From assembly GCF_031846565.1 (NCBI RefSeq), contig NZ_JAVRHL010000001.1, forward strand, positions 868,001 through 932,000: a DNA stretch of 64,000 bases. Direction: 5' to 3'. Position numbers and translations under genes: made by a program. The first letter of the stretch is position 1, and every line of letters begins with the position of its first letter. The DNA comes from Tropicimonas_B omnivorans (GTDB taxonomy: Bacteria; Pseudomonadota; Alphaproteobacteria; Rhodobacterales; Rhodobacteraceae). Shown here piece by piece: positions 27,112 to 36,338 of the stretch. Below the pieces are notes generated by a model. It saw only the letters and a program-made list of their open reading frames with translations. It was not told the DNA's origin and did not search any database.

Positions 27112-28263
27112 ATGACCGTGACCGATACCCCCAAGAGGGCCGACCCCCGCCCCGGCGCGGCTCCCGAGGGGGAGTTCAGCGGCGCGCTCTCCTCCGTCGA
27201 GGAGATCATCGAAGAAGCGCGGGCCGGCCGCATCTTCATCCTCGTCGATCACGAGGACCGGGAAAACGAGGGCGATCTCATCGTGCCGGCCCAGATGGCG
27301 ACGCCCGAGGCGATCAACTTCATGGCCGTCCACGGGCGCGGGCTGATCTGCCTTGCGCTCACCGGCGAGCGGATCGACACGCTCGGCCTTCCGCTGATGG
27401 CGGCCAGCAACTCCTCCCGTCACGAAACCGCCTTCACCGTCTCCATCGAGGCGCGCGAAGGCGTGACCACCGGGATCTCCGCCGCCGACCGGGCGCGCAG
27501 CGTCGAGGTCGCGATCGATCCCGAGGCGACCGGCGCGGATCTCGCGACGCCGGGCCACGTCTTTCCGCTCCGCGCCCGCGAGGGCGGCGTGCTCGTCCGC
27601 GCCGGGCATACCGAGGCCGCGGTGGACATTTCCCGTCTCGCCGGGCTCGATGCGTCCGGCGTCATCTGCGAGGTGATGAACGACGATGGCACCATGGCGC
27701 GTCTGCCAGAGCTCATCGCCTTCGCCCAAAAGCACGGCATCAAGGTCGGAACGATCTCCGATCTGATCTCGTACCGTCGCCGCCACGACAATCTCGTCCG
27801 CCTCGTGCAGGAGCGCGACGTCGAGAGCATGCACGGCGGCGACTGGCGCATGCGCATCTTCCGCGACGAGGCGCAGGGCGCCGAGCACATCGCGCTGACC
27901 AAGGGCGACATCGAGACAGGCGGCCCGGTGCTTGTGCGAATGCATGCGCTCGATCCGCTCCAGGACGTGGCCGGCATCGGCGAAACCGGCAGCCCGACCG
28001 AGTTCTACGATGCGATGCGCGCCATCGCGGAGGAGGGCCGCGGCGCCGTCGTCCTGCTGCGCGATCTGTCGATGCAGATCGCCACCGGCCCCGAAGCCTC
28101 GCCGCAGACGCTCCGGCAATACGGCGTCGGCGCCCAGATCCTCGCCGCGCTCGGCATCCACCAGATGGAACTCCTGACCAACTCGCCCGCGCCAAAGGTC
28201 GTCGGGCTGGAGGCCTACGGTCTGGAGATCACCGGCACACGTCCCATTCCGAGGAGCTCCTGA
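27112..28263 (+). CDS. ribB: 3,4-dihydroxy-2-butanone 4-phosphate synthase with decayed RibA-like domain
   Basis: Makes the four-carbon precursor of riboflavin from ribulose 5-phosphate. From the ATG at 27112 the protein has 383 residues. The RibB domain (about 20-220) carries ILVDHEDRENEGDLIVPA, VHGRGLICLAL and RAGHTEAAVDISRLAG, its usual active-site segments. The C-terminal part resembles GTP cyclohydrolase II, but where RibA has its zinc-binding CX2GXC...CXC cluster this protein reads DPLQDVAGIGETGSPTEF without cysteines. The second domain is therefore probably catalytically dead, a state seen in other alphaproteobacteria with a separate RibA. ribH follows with a one-base overlap. Confidence 0.93.
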   Translation: MTVTDTPKRADPRPGAAPEGEFSGALSSVEEIIEEARAGRIFILVDHEDRENEGDLIVPAQMATPEAINFMAVHGRGLICLALTGERIDTLGLPLMAASNSSRHETAFTVSIEAREGVTTGISAADRARSVEVAIDPEATGADLATPGHVFPLRAREGGVLVRAGHTEAAVDISRLAGLDASGVICEVMNDDGTMARLPELIAFAQKHGIKVGTISDLISYRRRHDNLVRLVQERDVESMHGGDWRMRIFRDEAQGAEHIALTKGDIETGGPVLVRMHALDPLQDVAGIGETGSPTEFYDAMRAIAEEGRGAVVLLRDLSMQIATGPEASPQTLRQYGVGAQILAALGIHQMELLTNSPAPKVVGLEAYGLEITGTRPIPRSS

Positions 28264-28817
28264 TGGCCGGCCAGAGCCACCACACGCTGCCCGCCCCGAC
28301 CTTCGAGAGGGCGCCGAAGCTTCTGATCGTCGTCGCGCCCTATTACAGCGGCATCGCAGGCGAACTGGTCGCCGGCGCCAAGGCCGCCATCGAGGCCGCC
28401 GGCGGCACGTGGGAGATCGCCGAGGTGCCGGGCGCTCTCGAAGTGCCCATCGCCATCCGCATCGCCCATCGCCAGTCCAACTTCGACGGCTTCGTCGCGC
28501 TCGGCTGCGTGATCCGGGGCGAGACCACCCATTACGACACGGTCTGCAACGACAGTTCCCGTGCGCTGACGCTCCTCGGGCTCGAAGGGGCCTGCATCGG
28601 CAACGGCATCCTGACGGTGGAGACCATGGAGCAGGCCGAGACCCGCGCTGAGGCGGCCGGCCAGAACAAGGGCGGCGGCGCGGCCGAGGCCGCCCTTCAC
28701 CTGATCGCGCTGACGCGCCGCTTCAGCCGGCCCGAACGGGGCATCGGCTTCAAGCCCGCCAGCGCCGAATACCGCCTCGCGACAGGGGCAGATGACGAGG
28801 ACCCGAAGACGGCATGA
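28263..28817 (+). CDS. ribH: 6,7-dimethyl-8-ribityllumazine synthase
   Basis: Condenses the RibB product with the ribityl-pyrimidine to form lumazine, the penultimate step of riboflavin synthesis. In the 184-residue protein the family features are LIVVAPYYSGIAGELVAGA, the VPGALEVPIAIRIA loop, LGCVIRGETTHYDTVC with the catalytic histidine, and GNGILTVETMEQA. The ATG overlaps the ribB stop by one base and the stop overlaps nusB by four bases, so ribB-ribH-nusB is one coupled unit. The final 30 residues (KPASAEYRLATGADDEDPKTA) extend past the usual end. Confidence 0.95.
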   Translation: MAGQSHHTLPAPTFERAPKLLIVVAPYYSGIAGELVAGAKAAIEAAGGTWEIAEVPGALEVPIAIRIAHRQSNFDGFVALGCVIRGETTHYDTVCNDSSRALTLLGLEGACIGNGILTVETMEQAETRAEAAGQNKGGGAAEAALHLIALTRRFSRPERGIGFKPASAEYRLATGADDEDPKTA

Positions 28818-29272
28818 GCTCGAACAAACGCCAGATGCGGTCCGCCGCGCGACTTTATGCGGTGCAGGCGCTCTTCCAGATGGAAAGCTCCGGACAGACC
28901 ACCCGTGCGGTGGAAAAGGAGTTCGAGGACCATCGCTTCGGCGCGGCCTACGAAGGCGAGGAGATGGCCGAGGGAGACGTCGATCTCTTCCGCGCCCTCG
29001 TCGATGACGCGGTGAACGAACAGGCCCGGATCGACCAGATGACGGACCGGGCCCTCGTTGCCAAATGGCCGATTGCCCGGATCGACACCACGCTGCGCGC
29101 GCTTTTCCGCGCCGCCGGGGCCGAATTCGTCCGCGCGGACACGCCGCCCAAGGTAGTGATCAACGAATTCGTCGATATCGCCCGGGCGTTCTTTCCGGAA
29201 GGCCGCGAGCCTTCCTTCGTCAACGGTGTTCTCGATCACATGGCCCGGGAAGCGCGCCCCGAGGCGTTCTGA
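28814..29272 (+). CDS. nusB: transcription antitermination factor NusB
   Basis: Binds BoxA RNA together with NusE to allow antitermination on rRNA operons. The 152-residue all-helical protein starts MSSNKRQMRSAARLYAVQALFQME, with the arginine-rich N-terminal RNA-contacting helix. The C-terminal helices contain PPKVVINEFVDIARAFFPEGREPSFVNGVLDHMA, the best conserved NusB stretch. Coupling to ribH (ATGA overlap) is a common alphaproteobacterial arrangement. Confidence 0.94.
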   Translation: MSSNKRQMRSAARLYAVQALFQMESSGQTTRAVEKEFEDHRFGAAYEGEEMAEGDVDLFRALVDDAVNEQARIDQMTDRALVAKWPIARIDTTLRALFRAAGAEFVRADTPPKVVINEFVDIARAFFPEGREPSFVNGVLDHMAREARPEAF

Positions 29273-29364
29273 GGGGGCGGCAGGGGAGCGGGCCGGTCCC
29301 GCGTAACGCCGCACTGGTCCGTTGAATCGTAGCGACCGGGGATGCACGTACGCGCGCGCCTCCC

Positions 29365-31311
29365 CTACTGCCCCTCCATCTTCCGCGTTTCGGATTTCGC
29401 GACCGCGGCGGCTTCGGCATCCCGGTCCCGCCGCGCGGCATCCCGCGCATCCTCGCTGTCGTCGAGCGCGGTGACGAGGGCGGTTTCGAGATCCTTGTTC
29501 AGCTCTCGCGCGCGGGCGATGTACTCGGCATTCTCCGCGACCGGCACGCCCGGCCGCCAGACATCGGCAAGCTCGCGGATCGTGCGGCGGTCGTGGGTAT
29601 AGAAGGTGCGCTCGATCTCGTGCGCCTCGAACTCCGAGAAGGACATGTTCTCGAGCACGTAGCGCCCTGCCCGGAGGGAGCTGTCGAACATCTCCCGGAC
29701 GATGTCGTTCGCTCCGGCCCGATAGAGCTCGTAGACGTGCACCCGGTCATGGGCGCGGGCGACGATGTGCAGGTCGGGCCGGTGCGCCCGTGCGTGGCGA
29801 ACCAGTTTTAGGGCGGCGGCCTTGTCGTCGAGGGCCACGACGAGGATGCGCGCATTCGCCAGGCCCGCCGCATGGATGATCTCGGGGCGGGTCGGATCGC
29901 CGAAGAATCCCTTGAAGCCGAACTTCCGCATCAGCTGGATCGTCGGCAGGTCGTTGTCGATCACCGTCGTCGTCAGTCCGGCCATCTGCACCATGCGGTT
30001 CACCACCTGCCCGAAGCGTCCGATCCCGGCGATGATCACCGCGCCCTGCTCGTCGATATGGTCGTGCTGCGCCGAATTGCGGCCGCCCGAGAGACGCCGC
30101 GCGATCTGGTCCTGCGCGATGAAGAACAGCGGCGTCATGAGCATGGACAGCGCAACGACGAGGAGGAGGAGCTGCCCGAGGGCCGGGTCGAACACGCCCT
30201 GCTGCAGCGAGAAGGACACGAGGACGAAGCCGAACTCGCCGGCCTGCGCGAGGCCGAGGGTGAACAGGAGCCGGTCCTCGCCCTTCAGACGGAACGCGGT
30301 GGCAAGGCCGAGGAGGATCACGCCCTTCGCCAGCACCACGAGGAGCGTCAGCCCGATCACGTCCCCGAGGTTGCGCCAGAGATACTGGAAGTTGATGTCC
30401 GCCCCGACCGCGATGAAGAACAGGCCGAGGAGGAGGCCCTTGAAGGGTTCGATATCCGCCTCGAGCTCGTGCCGGAACTCGGAATTCGCCAGGACCACAC
30501 CGGCCAGGAACGTTCCGAGCGCGGCGGACAGACCGACGGCGTTCATCAGCACGGCGATGCCGACGACCATGAGCAGAGCCGTCGCGGTGTACATCTCCCG
30601 CAACTTCGCCATGTGGATGAAGCGGAAGACCGGTCGTGTGGCGTAGATCCCGACGAGGATGACGAGGGCGACGGCGCCGAGGGTGACGAGCGTGACCTGC
30701 CATCCCGGAAGCCCCGATACGAGGCTGAGCGCGGCCTCGTGGTCCCCGTCGCCCGCGCGCTCGATGGTCCCGGTCTCTGAGATTCGCGCGGAGATCCCGG
30801 GCATGGTCAGAAGCGGCAGGATCGCGAGGAACGGAATGACGGCGACGTCCTGCGTCAACAGGACGGAGAAGGAGGCATGGCCCCCCGGCGTCTTCATCAG
30901 CCCCTTTTCCGTCAGCGTCTGAAGCACGATGGCGGTGGAGGAGAGCGCCAGCGTCATGCCGATGGCGATGGCGGTGGGGACCGGTACGCCGAGGATCAGG
31001 CAGCCCCCGGCGATCACGAAGGTGGTCAGAAGGACCTGCATCCCCCCCAGACCGACCAGCTTGTGCCGCATGTCCCAGAGCGCCCGCGGCTCGAGCTCCA
31101 GGCCGATCAGGAAGAGCATCAGCACAACGCCGAACTCGGCGAAATGCATCAGCTCACCGGCTTCGGTCCCGAGCATCCCGATGAAGGGCTGGATGGCGAT
31201 GCCGGCGAGGAGGTATCCAAGGACGGACCCGAGCCCCAGTCGCGCGCAGATCGGCACCGCGACCACCGCGGCTGCAAGATACAGCGTGGCCTGGGCAAGT
31301 ATGAATTCCAT
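29365..31311 (-). CDS. CPA2-type monovalent cation:proton antiporter (KefB/KefC-like)
   Basis: A 648-residue membrane protein with about 12 hydrophobic segments in residues 1-400 (for example FAEFGVVLMLFLIGLELEP near 55 and LSSTAIVLQTLTEKGL near 125). A cytoplasmic TrkA-N/RCK Rossmann domain follows (GAVIIAGIGRFGQVVNRMVQ, about 418-437), with an acidic/basic C-terminal tail. The layout is that of KefB/KefC glutathione-gated potassium efflux systems, but the ancillary KefF/KefG gene is not adjacent, so ion and gating are inferred. It lies on the minus strand, downstream of the giant single-span protein gene by about 100 bases. Confidence 0.88.
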   Translation of the reverse strand: MEFILAQATLYLAAAVVAVPICARLGLGSVLGYLLAGIAIQPFIGMLGTEAGELMHFAEFGVVLMLFLIGLELEPRALWDMRHKLVGLGGMQVLLTTFVIAGGCLILGVPVPTAIAIGMTLALSSTAIVLQTLTEKGLMKTPGGHASFSVLLTQDVAVIPFLAILPLLTMPGISARISETGTIERAGDGDHEAALSLVSGLPGWQVTLVTLGAVALVILVGIYATRPVFRFIHMAKLREMYTATALLMVVGIAVLMNAVGLSAALGTFLAGVVLANSEFRHELEADIEPFKGLLLGLFFIAVGADINFQYLWRNLGDVIGLTLLVVLAKGVILLGLATAFRLKGEDRLLFTLGLAQAGEFGFVLVSFSLQQGVFDPALGQLLLLVVALSMLMTPLFFIAQDQIARRLSGGRNSAQHDHIDEQGAVIIAGIGRFGQVVNRMVQMAGLTTTVIDNDLPTIQLMRKFGFKGFFGDPTRPEIIHAAGLANARILVVALDDKAAALKLVRHARAHRPDLHIVARAHDRVHVYELYRAGANDIVREMFDSSLRAGRYVLENMSFSEFEAHEIERTFYTHDRRTIRELADVWRPGVPVAENAEYIARARELNKDLETALVTALDDSEDARDAARRDRDAEAAAVAKSETRKMEGQ

Positions 31312-31416
31312 GGGATGGCAGGTCCGTCAGAGGATCGTCGAGGGCGCTCGGGCCTACAGTGAGGCACCCCGCCGGGACGGACAAGGCCCGGCCCTCGGAA
31401 CCTGCCGCCCCGGAGA

Positions 31417-34400
31417 TCAGCTTTCGGGCATCTGCAACACGTGCTGCCGGCCGCGCTTGACGTAGGACACCTGCCCGTCGTCGATCCGCGCGACCTGCCC
31501 GCCATCGACCTTGTCGCCCACCTGAACCTTGACGTAGCGGCCCGAGCCGAGGCGGATGAGGGCGCGGCGCTGGTTTGCGGAGCCGTAGGTGCCGATGAGA
31601 GCCAGGCCGGACATGTCGAGCGCGTTCTTCGTGGTCGCGGTGGCGGCGACCGCGCTGGACGAGGGGGCGGAGGGCTGCACGCGCTGATTGCGCGCGACGG
31701 CCGGCCCGCGGGCCGGAGCGGCGCTCGGCTGTGCCTGCGGCTGCGGCTGTCGCTGGGGCTGAGCCTGCGGCACGGGAGCGGCGGCGGGGGCGCTGGTCTG
31801 CACGGCTGCGGTCGATGCAGCCGCGGCCTGGCTTGCCGCCGACTGCGAGGCGCGGACACTGGCGACGATGCGGGAAATGTCCTCGGGCCGCCCGGCGGGC
31901 TGGACGGAGGCGGCCACGGCGAGGTCGGTGGCGTTCGAGAGCCGGGCTGCGAGCGCGGCGCTCACCGCCTCGTCGATCGCCTCCGAATCCGCCGCAGCGG
32001 CGGTTTCCGGCATCAGGGCCAGGGGGCGGGCGCGGGGGCGCAGCGTGCCGATCGCGATCTCCGGAGCGTCCTCGGCGGCGTCATCGTCCGTCGTCTCCGC
32101 GTTTGCAACGGCCACCTGGAGTTCGGCGCCGTCCGGATCCGCGCCGGCCACATCATCGGCCACGTCGAGGGCGACGTCATCGACGTCTTCTCCATCGTCG
32201 GAGGCGGTCGCGGTCTCGTCCTGCCCGGGACCGGCGCTCGCATCCTCATCGACAGGGCCGAGCGTGTCCGGCCGCGGCTGCGGGCGGAAGCCGAAGAGCG
32301 GATCGGCTTCGCGCGCCGTCTCCTCTAGATCGTCCGGGCGCGACGGCGGGATCACGTCCGGCGGGCCGGCGACGATGGGAATGCCGACAGCGGAGAGGGC
32401 GCCCTCTTCGGTCGGCGTCACGGTGCCCACCAGGTCGCCGCCAAGCTCCTCGCCATAGGATCTCGGCTCCGGCAAGCCGCCGGGACGGTCCGCTTCGGGA
32501 TTGCCGGCCTCTGGCAGGGTGCCGGGCTCTTCGGCAGGCACGCCGGGATCGACCGAGGCGACGACGAGGCCGCGGGCGGCATCCGCCGCCGGCTCGTAGC
32601 CCCGCTCAGGCGCGGCCTGCCATATACCGGTGGCGTCGTAGAAGGCCCGTGCCTCGGCGGCAGAGACGGCGGGCGGCGCTTCGGAGGCGGCGTCCTGCTG
32701 CGGCTCCGCAGCAACTGGCGCAGGCAGATCGCCCCGGGGCGCGAGGACGGCGAGATCCGTATCGGGCGCAGCCTCCTCGCCCGTCCCGGCTATGTCCAGT
32801 TCAGGCGTTCCGTCGGTGGTCTCGGCGGTTCCTGCTGCGGTCTCCGCGTCCGCCTCCGTGGCCTGCATCTGCGGCGGCGCGTCCGCCTCCGCGGAGGGAG
32901 CGGCTCCCCCGGCGGATATCTCGGCCGCCGGGTCCGGCTCTTCCATGTTCCCGACCCGCGCGGTTTCGAGCTCGGACGGCTCGCGGATCTCGGGCATGGC
33001 GACATCTTCGTCGCCACTGAAGATCAGCGACCAGATCCCGATCAGCGCCACGAGCGCCACGAGACAGGCGGCAACGGCCAAGCCGAGTCCCTTCGCGCTG
33101 CGCGCATTCGCGGGAGCGGCACCGCGGCGGGCGCCGAATACGGTGAGGCTATCCTCCTCGGAGAGGCTGCTTTCACTGGCAGGAGAGACCGCGCGCGGCG
33201 CCGGAACCATGCCGTCCTTCGGGCGCAGGCGCGGCGCCTCGGGCGCCGGGCGTGTGGCCTCCGTGCCGGGTGCCCCAGATGCGGAGGAGGGGGGCATTGG
33301 GGGCGGCGGCGCAGGTTCGGCAAAGCCCGTCAAGCCATGCGCGAACCCGGGCGCGGCGACGGGGGACGCCCCCGGTGCCGTGGGCCCGGTCTCGGGCGCG
33401 GCGTTGCCGCCGGGGCCCTTCGCCCCGGCCACGCCGGCGGCCCCTGCTGCACCGGCCGCACCTGCGGCTCCGGCAAGCGCGGCGCCCGTCCCGGCGTCGC
33501 CGCCGGCACGTTTCGTGCGGCCAAGCGGCGGGCCATCCTCACCGAAGAGGGGGCGCTGCGGTGCCGTCTCCCCGGTGGACGCGCCGGACGCGCTGCCGCT
33601 GAAGAGCGGATGCTTCGGCGCTTCGGCCTGCGGTTCGGGCGCGCCCATGGCGGGCGGCTCCGTGCGCTGATGATCGGCGCGGGACGGTTCGGTCTTCTTC
33701 AGAACGCTCCCGGCGAGGCCCTTAAGACCGCCAGCCTTTCGAGGCGTCGCGGCCGGCTCGTCCGTCTTCGCCAGATGCGGGGGGATCTCAGGGCGGGGCA
33801 CCGTCGGCGGCGTCGGCTCGGCGCCCGGCGCGCTCAGGATCGGTGCGCCGTCCTCGCCCTCGGGCGTCTTCGGCGGAGCGACCTGGCTCGCGCGGGTCAG
33901 GCTCGGCGCGCCGCCGGACGGCTCCCCGGAGCGCGCGCGCATGGCGGCGAAGGACGGCAGGACGGGAACGTCGTCCTTGAGGCGCCGCGGCGGGATGCCG
34001 GGGTCCGACTCCGCCGGTACGTCGGGCGTCTCTTCGCCTGTGGTCAGGTCGGGCGCGGCGGTCCCGGCGGGATCGTCGCTGGCCCGCGGCTCCTCCGGCA
34101 CGTCGGGCATGACAGGTGATGCATCGCCGGAGATTTCGGCGCCGGTGCTGTCATCTACAGGTCCGGCGGCCGGATCATCCTCGAAGGGCGCTGCGTCCGC
34201 AGGGGGGACCAGCTCGTCCGGCCTGACCTCGGCGGGCGCGTCGTCCGCCTTGTCCGGCGCAGGCAGGCCATCGGTCGCAATCGCGCCGGCCGGGGCGACG
34301 GGGTCCTCCGCAGGCGCCGCGTCCATCCCCTCCGAGGGTTGGTCCGGATCGTTCAGCGCGGGGGTGTCCAGCGGCGTCTCCTCGTCCGGGATCTCGATTT

Positions 34401-34977
34401 CACCGGTCGGGGTGGTCTCCGCCGCGGCATCGGCAGCGGTCCCGCCGGCGTCGGTGGGAGGCGTGGGGGCGAGTATGACGGGCGGAACGTCAGCCTTTGC
34501 CTCGTAGGCGCTCTGCTCGGCCGCCGTGCCGGTGAAGACCGGACGGCCCGGATAGGCCGCCATGCCGTCGCTTGCGCTGACGCTGCTCGGCGCGAACCCG
34601 TGCGTGGTGGCGAAGCGCTCGGCCTCGGCCAGCGTTTCACGTGCAACGACGGCGACATGAAGCTTGCCGTCCCTCTCGGTCCAGTCCCAGTCGAGTTCAT
34701 CGACGGAATAGGGGGTCCGGCCGTCGAGGGCGCTGCGGATCCGGCCGCGATCGACCACTTCGTCAAGCCCGGAGGCCGGCACCTCGAGGCAGAGAACCTG
34801 GCTTTCGGGCAGCCAGAGTTCGACGGCCGCGCCGGGCTCCGCCTCGGCGGCCAGCGCGCCGAGCGCCGTATCGAAGTCGGGCGCATCGAGGGGGACGGCG
34901 CCGACGAGGTCACCGGTGCCGGCGTGCTTGAGGGCCACCTCGTCATCACCGAGTTCGAGAATGTAGGCAATGCTCAT
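31417..34977 (-). CDS. giant low-complexity bitopic protein with GspL-like N-terminus and PilP/GspC-like C-terminus
   Basis: A 1186-residue protein from the ATG at 34977. Residues 1-150 (ELWLPESQVLCLEVPASGL, TPYSVDELDWDW, then LHVAVVARETLAEAERFA) resemble the cytoplasmic GspL/PilM-like fold of type II secretion and type IV pilus machines. Residues about 150-627 are low-complexity, rich in P, A, E, D and G. A single membrane helix lies near 628-652 (GLAVAACLVALVALIGIWSL), and residues 653-1115 are again disordered. The last 65 (ALIGTYGSANQRRALIRLGS, then GDKVDGGQVARIDDGQVSYV) look like a PilP/GspC homology region. Such proteins are often mislabelled translation initiation factor 2. No secretion genes lie nearby. 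Confidence 0.75.
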   Translation of the reverse strand: MSIAYILELGDDEVALKHAGTGDLVGAVPLDAPDFDTALGALAAEAEPGAAVELWLPESQVLCLEVPASGLDEVVDRGRIRSALDGRTPYSVDELDWDWTERDGKLHVAVVARETLAEAERFATTHGFAPSSVSASDGMAAYPGRPVFTGTAAEQSAYEAKADVPPVILAPTPPTDAGGTAADAAAETTPTGEIEIPDEETPLDTPALNDPDQPSEGMDAAPAEDPVAPAGAIATDGLPAPDKADDAPAEVRPDELVPPADAAPFEDDPAAGPVDDSTGAEISGDASPVMPDVPEEPRASDDPAGTAAPDLTTGEETPDVPAESDPGIPPRRLKDDVPVLPSFAAMRARSGEPSGGAPSLTRASQVAPPKTPEGEDGAPILSAPGAEPTPPTVPRPEIPPHLAKTDEPAATPRKAGGLKGLAGSVLKKTEPSRADHQRTEPPAMGAPEPQAEAPKHPLFSGSASGASTGETAPQRPLFGEDGPPLGRTKRAGGDAGTGAALAGAAGAAGAAGAAGVAGAKGPGGNAAPETGPTAPGASPVAAPGFAHGLTGFAEPAPPPPMPPSSASGAPGTEATRPAPEAPRLRPKDGMVPAPRAVSPASESSLSEEDSLTVFGARRGAAPANARSAKGLGLAVAACLVALVALIGIWSLIFSGDEDVAMPEIREPSELETARVGNMEEPDPAAEISAGGAAPSAEADAPPQMQATEADAETAAGTAETTDGTPELDIAGTGEEAAPDTDLAVLAPRGDLPAPVAAEPQQDAASEAPPAVSAAEARAFYDATGIWQAAPERGYEPAADAARGLVVASVDPGVPAEEPGTLPEAGNPEADRPGGLPEPRSYGEELGGDLVGTVTPTEEGALSAVGIPIVAGPPDVIPPSRPDDLEETAREADPLFGFRPQPRPDTLGPVDEDASAGPGQDETATASDDGEDVDDVALDVADDVAGADPDGAELQVAVANAETTDDDAAEDAPEIAIGTLRPRARPLALMPETAAAADSEAIDEAVSAALAARLSNATDLAVAASVQPAGRPEDISRIVASVRASQSAASQAAAASTAAVQTSAPAAAPVPQAQPQRQPQPQAQPSAAPARGPAVARNQRVQPSAPSSSAVAATATTKNALDMSGLALIGTYGSANQRRALIRLGSGRYVKVQVGDKVDGGQVARIDDGQVSYVKRGRQHVLQMPES

Positions 34978-35357
34978 CGCGTCTGGTCCGTCTCGCCGAT
35001 TCCGGGGCCATGCCAAGCGGCGGCCGCAAGCCATTGATACAGCACGGCCCGGCGCTTGGAAACCGAAGGGACCTTCACCTGACCGTGCGGAGCAGGCATC
35101 GGGGGACGCGTTCAGCCGCCCTCGGCCTGCCGATCTGTTGCCGGATTTGTCCTGCCGGCGGCGCCCGAACGCAATCGCCGCAGGGCGACGGACCGCGATG
35201 AACGGCGAATTGCTGCTCACCGCCCGTCGCGTCTCCGGTCTGCCGGCTGTGTCGCCTCCTCGCGGGCGGGTGGTCGAGGCGTCCGAAGAGGGGGGAGGCG
35301 CTCAGGCCCCCGGTACTGCCCGGTGACCGAACGGGGCCGCATCCGGATCACCGCCCG
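34978..35357. other. 380-base non-coding stretch upstream of the giant protein gene
   Basis: No gene is supported here. The open frames that cross it are arginine/proline-rich and look like GC-rich noise. It must hold the promoter of the giant protein gene and the 3' end of the upstream glycosyltransferase-like transcript; I see no clear hexamers or hairpin with a T-run. Confidence 0.5.
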
Positions 35358-36338
35358 TCAGCGATACCACATCTTCTCCTTCTTGATGCGGTTGCGCAGG
35401 GCCTGTTCCGGGCGGGGCAGGTCCGCGCGGTCGAACAAGGCGCGCAGGCGGTGGCCCTTGCCCTGGAACAGCAGTCGGCGGAACGGCTCGTGCTCCTTCA
35501 GCGCCTTCTTGAGCCAGTTGGGCTGGCTGACCGTTTCGAGGATCTCGACGGTCCGGTCGCTTTCTCGCGCATAGAGCAGCGACAGCACGCGCCAATGGCA
35601 GGTCACGTCCCCGTCCAGCCCTGCAAGCTCCGGCCCCGGCCGCCCGCCATTCAGGGAGTGGATGACGAGGGGCAGGGCGATCTGGTCGAGCCACGGATCG
35701 AGGGATTGGCAGGCCAGCGCTTCCGGCGGGTCGTTTCGGATCGAAAGGGAATAGTCGAGAAAGCGGGCACCGAAGGCGGGAGCGTCCGCGCCGTAGAACC
35801 AGCCCGCGTTGAAATAGAGGTAGCGCTCCCAGTGCTCGTCCGGCTGGGAGAGGTCCAGCGTCGGTTCCAAGTCGAGACCGAATCGGTCGTAGAGCGAGCC
35901 CCAGATCCCGGTATATCCGGGGCCGTAGAGCGGCGGCTCCGGCCATGTCCCCTCCCGCCTCATCGAGGCGGACGGGCGCGTCCAGTCGAAGGGCACGTCG
36001 CTCAGCGCGCCGGTGACGAGGGTGTCGCTGTCGAGAAAGAGAAACGGGCCCTCCGGAAGGGCGGACAATCCCTCGATCTTGTTGCCATTGGGGTAGGCCG
36101 CGCCGAAATGTTCGGCGCGGAACGGGGTGATCTCGACATCCAGCCGCTGCAGCGCCTCCCGCACGTTGAGAGACGAAATGCGCGGATCGCCGGGCCATGC
36201 GCCGCCCGGCTGCGGCTCGAGCGCCACCAGACGGCCGTCGAAACCGGGATCCATCTCGCGCAGGGACGCTGCGAGCAGAAGCGCCTCGTATTGCAGTCGT
36301 CCGTCCTGCGCGACGAAGGCGATGGTGAAACCCGCCAT
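35358..36338 (-). CDS. glycosyltransferase-like protein with DXD motif
   Basis: A 326-residue protein starting MAGFTIAFVAQDGRLQYEALLLAASLRE, a GT-A-like opening. A DXD-type metal site lies near residue 98 (GPFLFLDSDTLVTGAL). Later segments (GPGYTGIWGSLYDRFGLDLE, YLYFNAGWFYGADAP, DQIALPLVIHSLNGG) resemble family 8-like or related nucleotide-sugar transferases. The C-terminus is basic (RALRNRIKKEKMWYR). The donor sugar is unknown. The start at 36338 is preferred to a longer arginine-rich extension to 36452. Confidence 0.7.
   Translation of the reverse strand: MAGFTIAFVAQDGRLQYEALLLAASLREMDPGFDGRLVALEPQPGGAWPGDPRISSLNVREALQRLDVEITPFRAEHFGAAYPNGNKIEGLSALPEGPFLFLDSDTLVTGALSDVPFDWTRPSASMRREGTWPEPPLYGPGYTGIWGSLYDRFGLDLEPTLDLSQPDEHWERYLYFNAGWFYGADAPAFGARFLDYSLSIRNDPPEALACQSLDPWLDQIALPLVIHSLNGGRPGPELAGLDGDVTCHWRVLSLLYARESDRTVEILETVSQPNWLKKALKEHEPFRRLLFQGKGHRLRALFDRADLPRPEQALRNRIKKEKMWYR

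Noticed and set aside
29288..29302. GCGGG/CCCGC repeat after nusB as a terminator
   Set aside because: Only a 5-base stem and no T-run, which is likely by chance at this GC content.
31417..34977. Naming the giant protein translation initiation factor 2
   Set aside because: There is no GTPase domain or P-loop; the resemblance is only to the low-complexity N-terminus of IF-2.
34970..35326. 118-residue plus-strand frame in the gap upstream of the giant protein gene
   Set aside because: Arginine/proline-rich composition, no ribosome-binding site, and it starts inside the coding sequence of the opposite strand.
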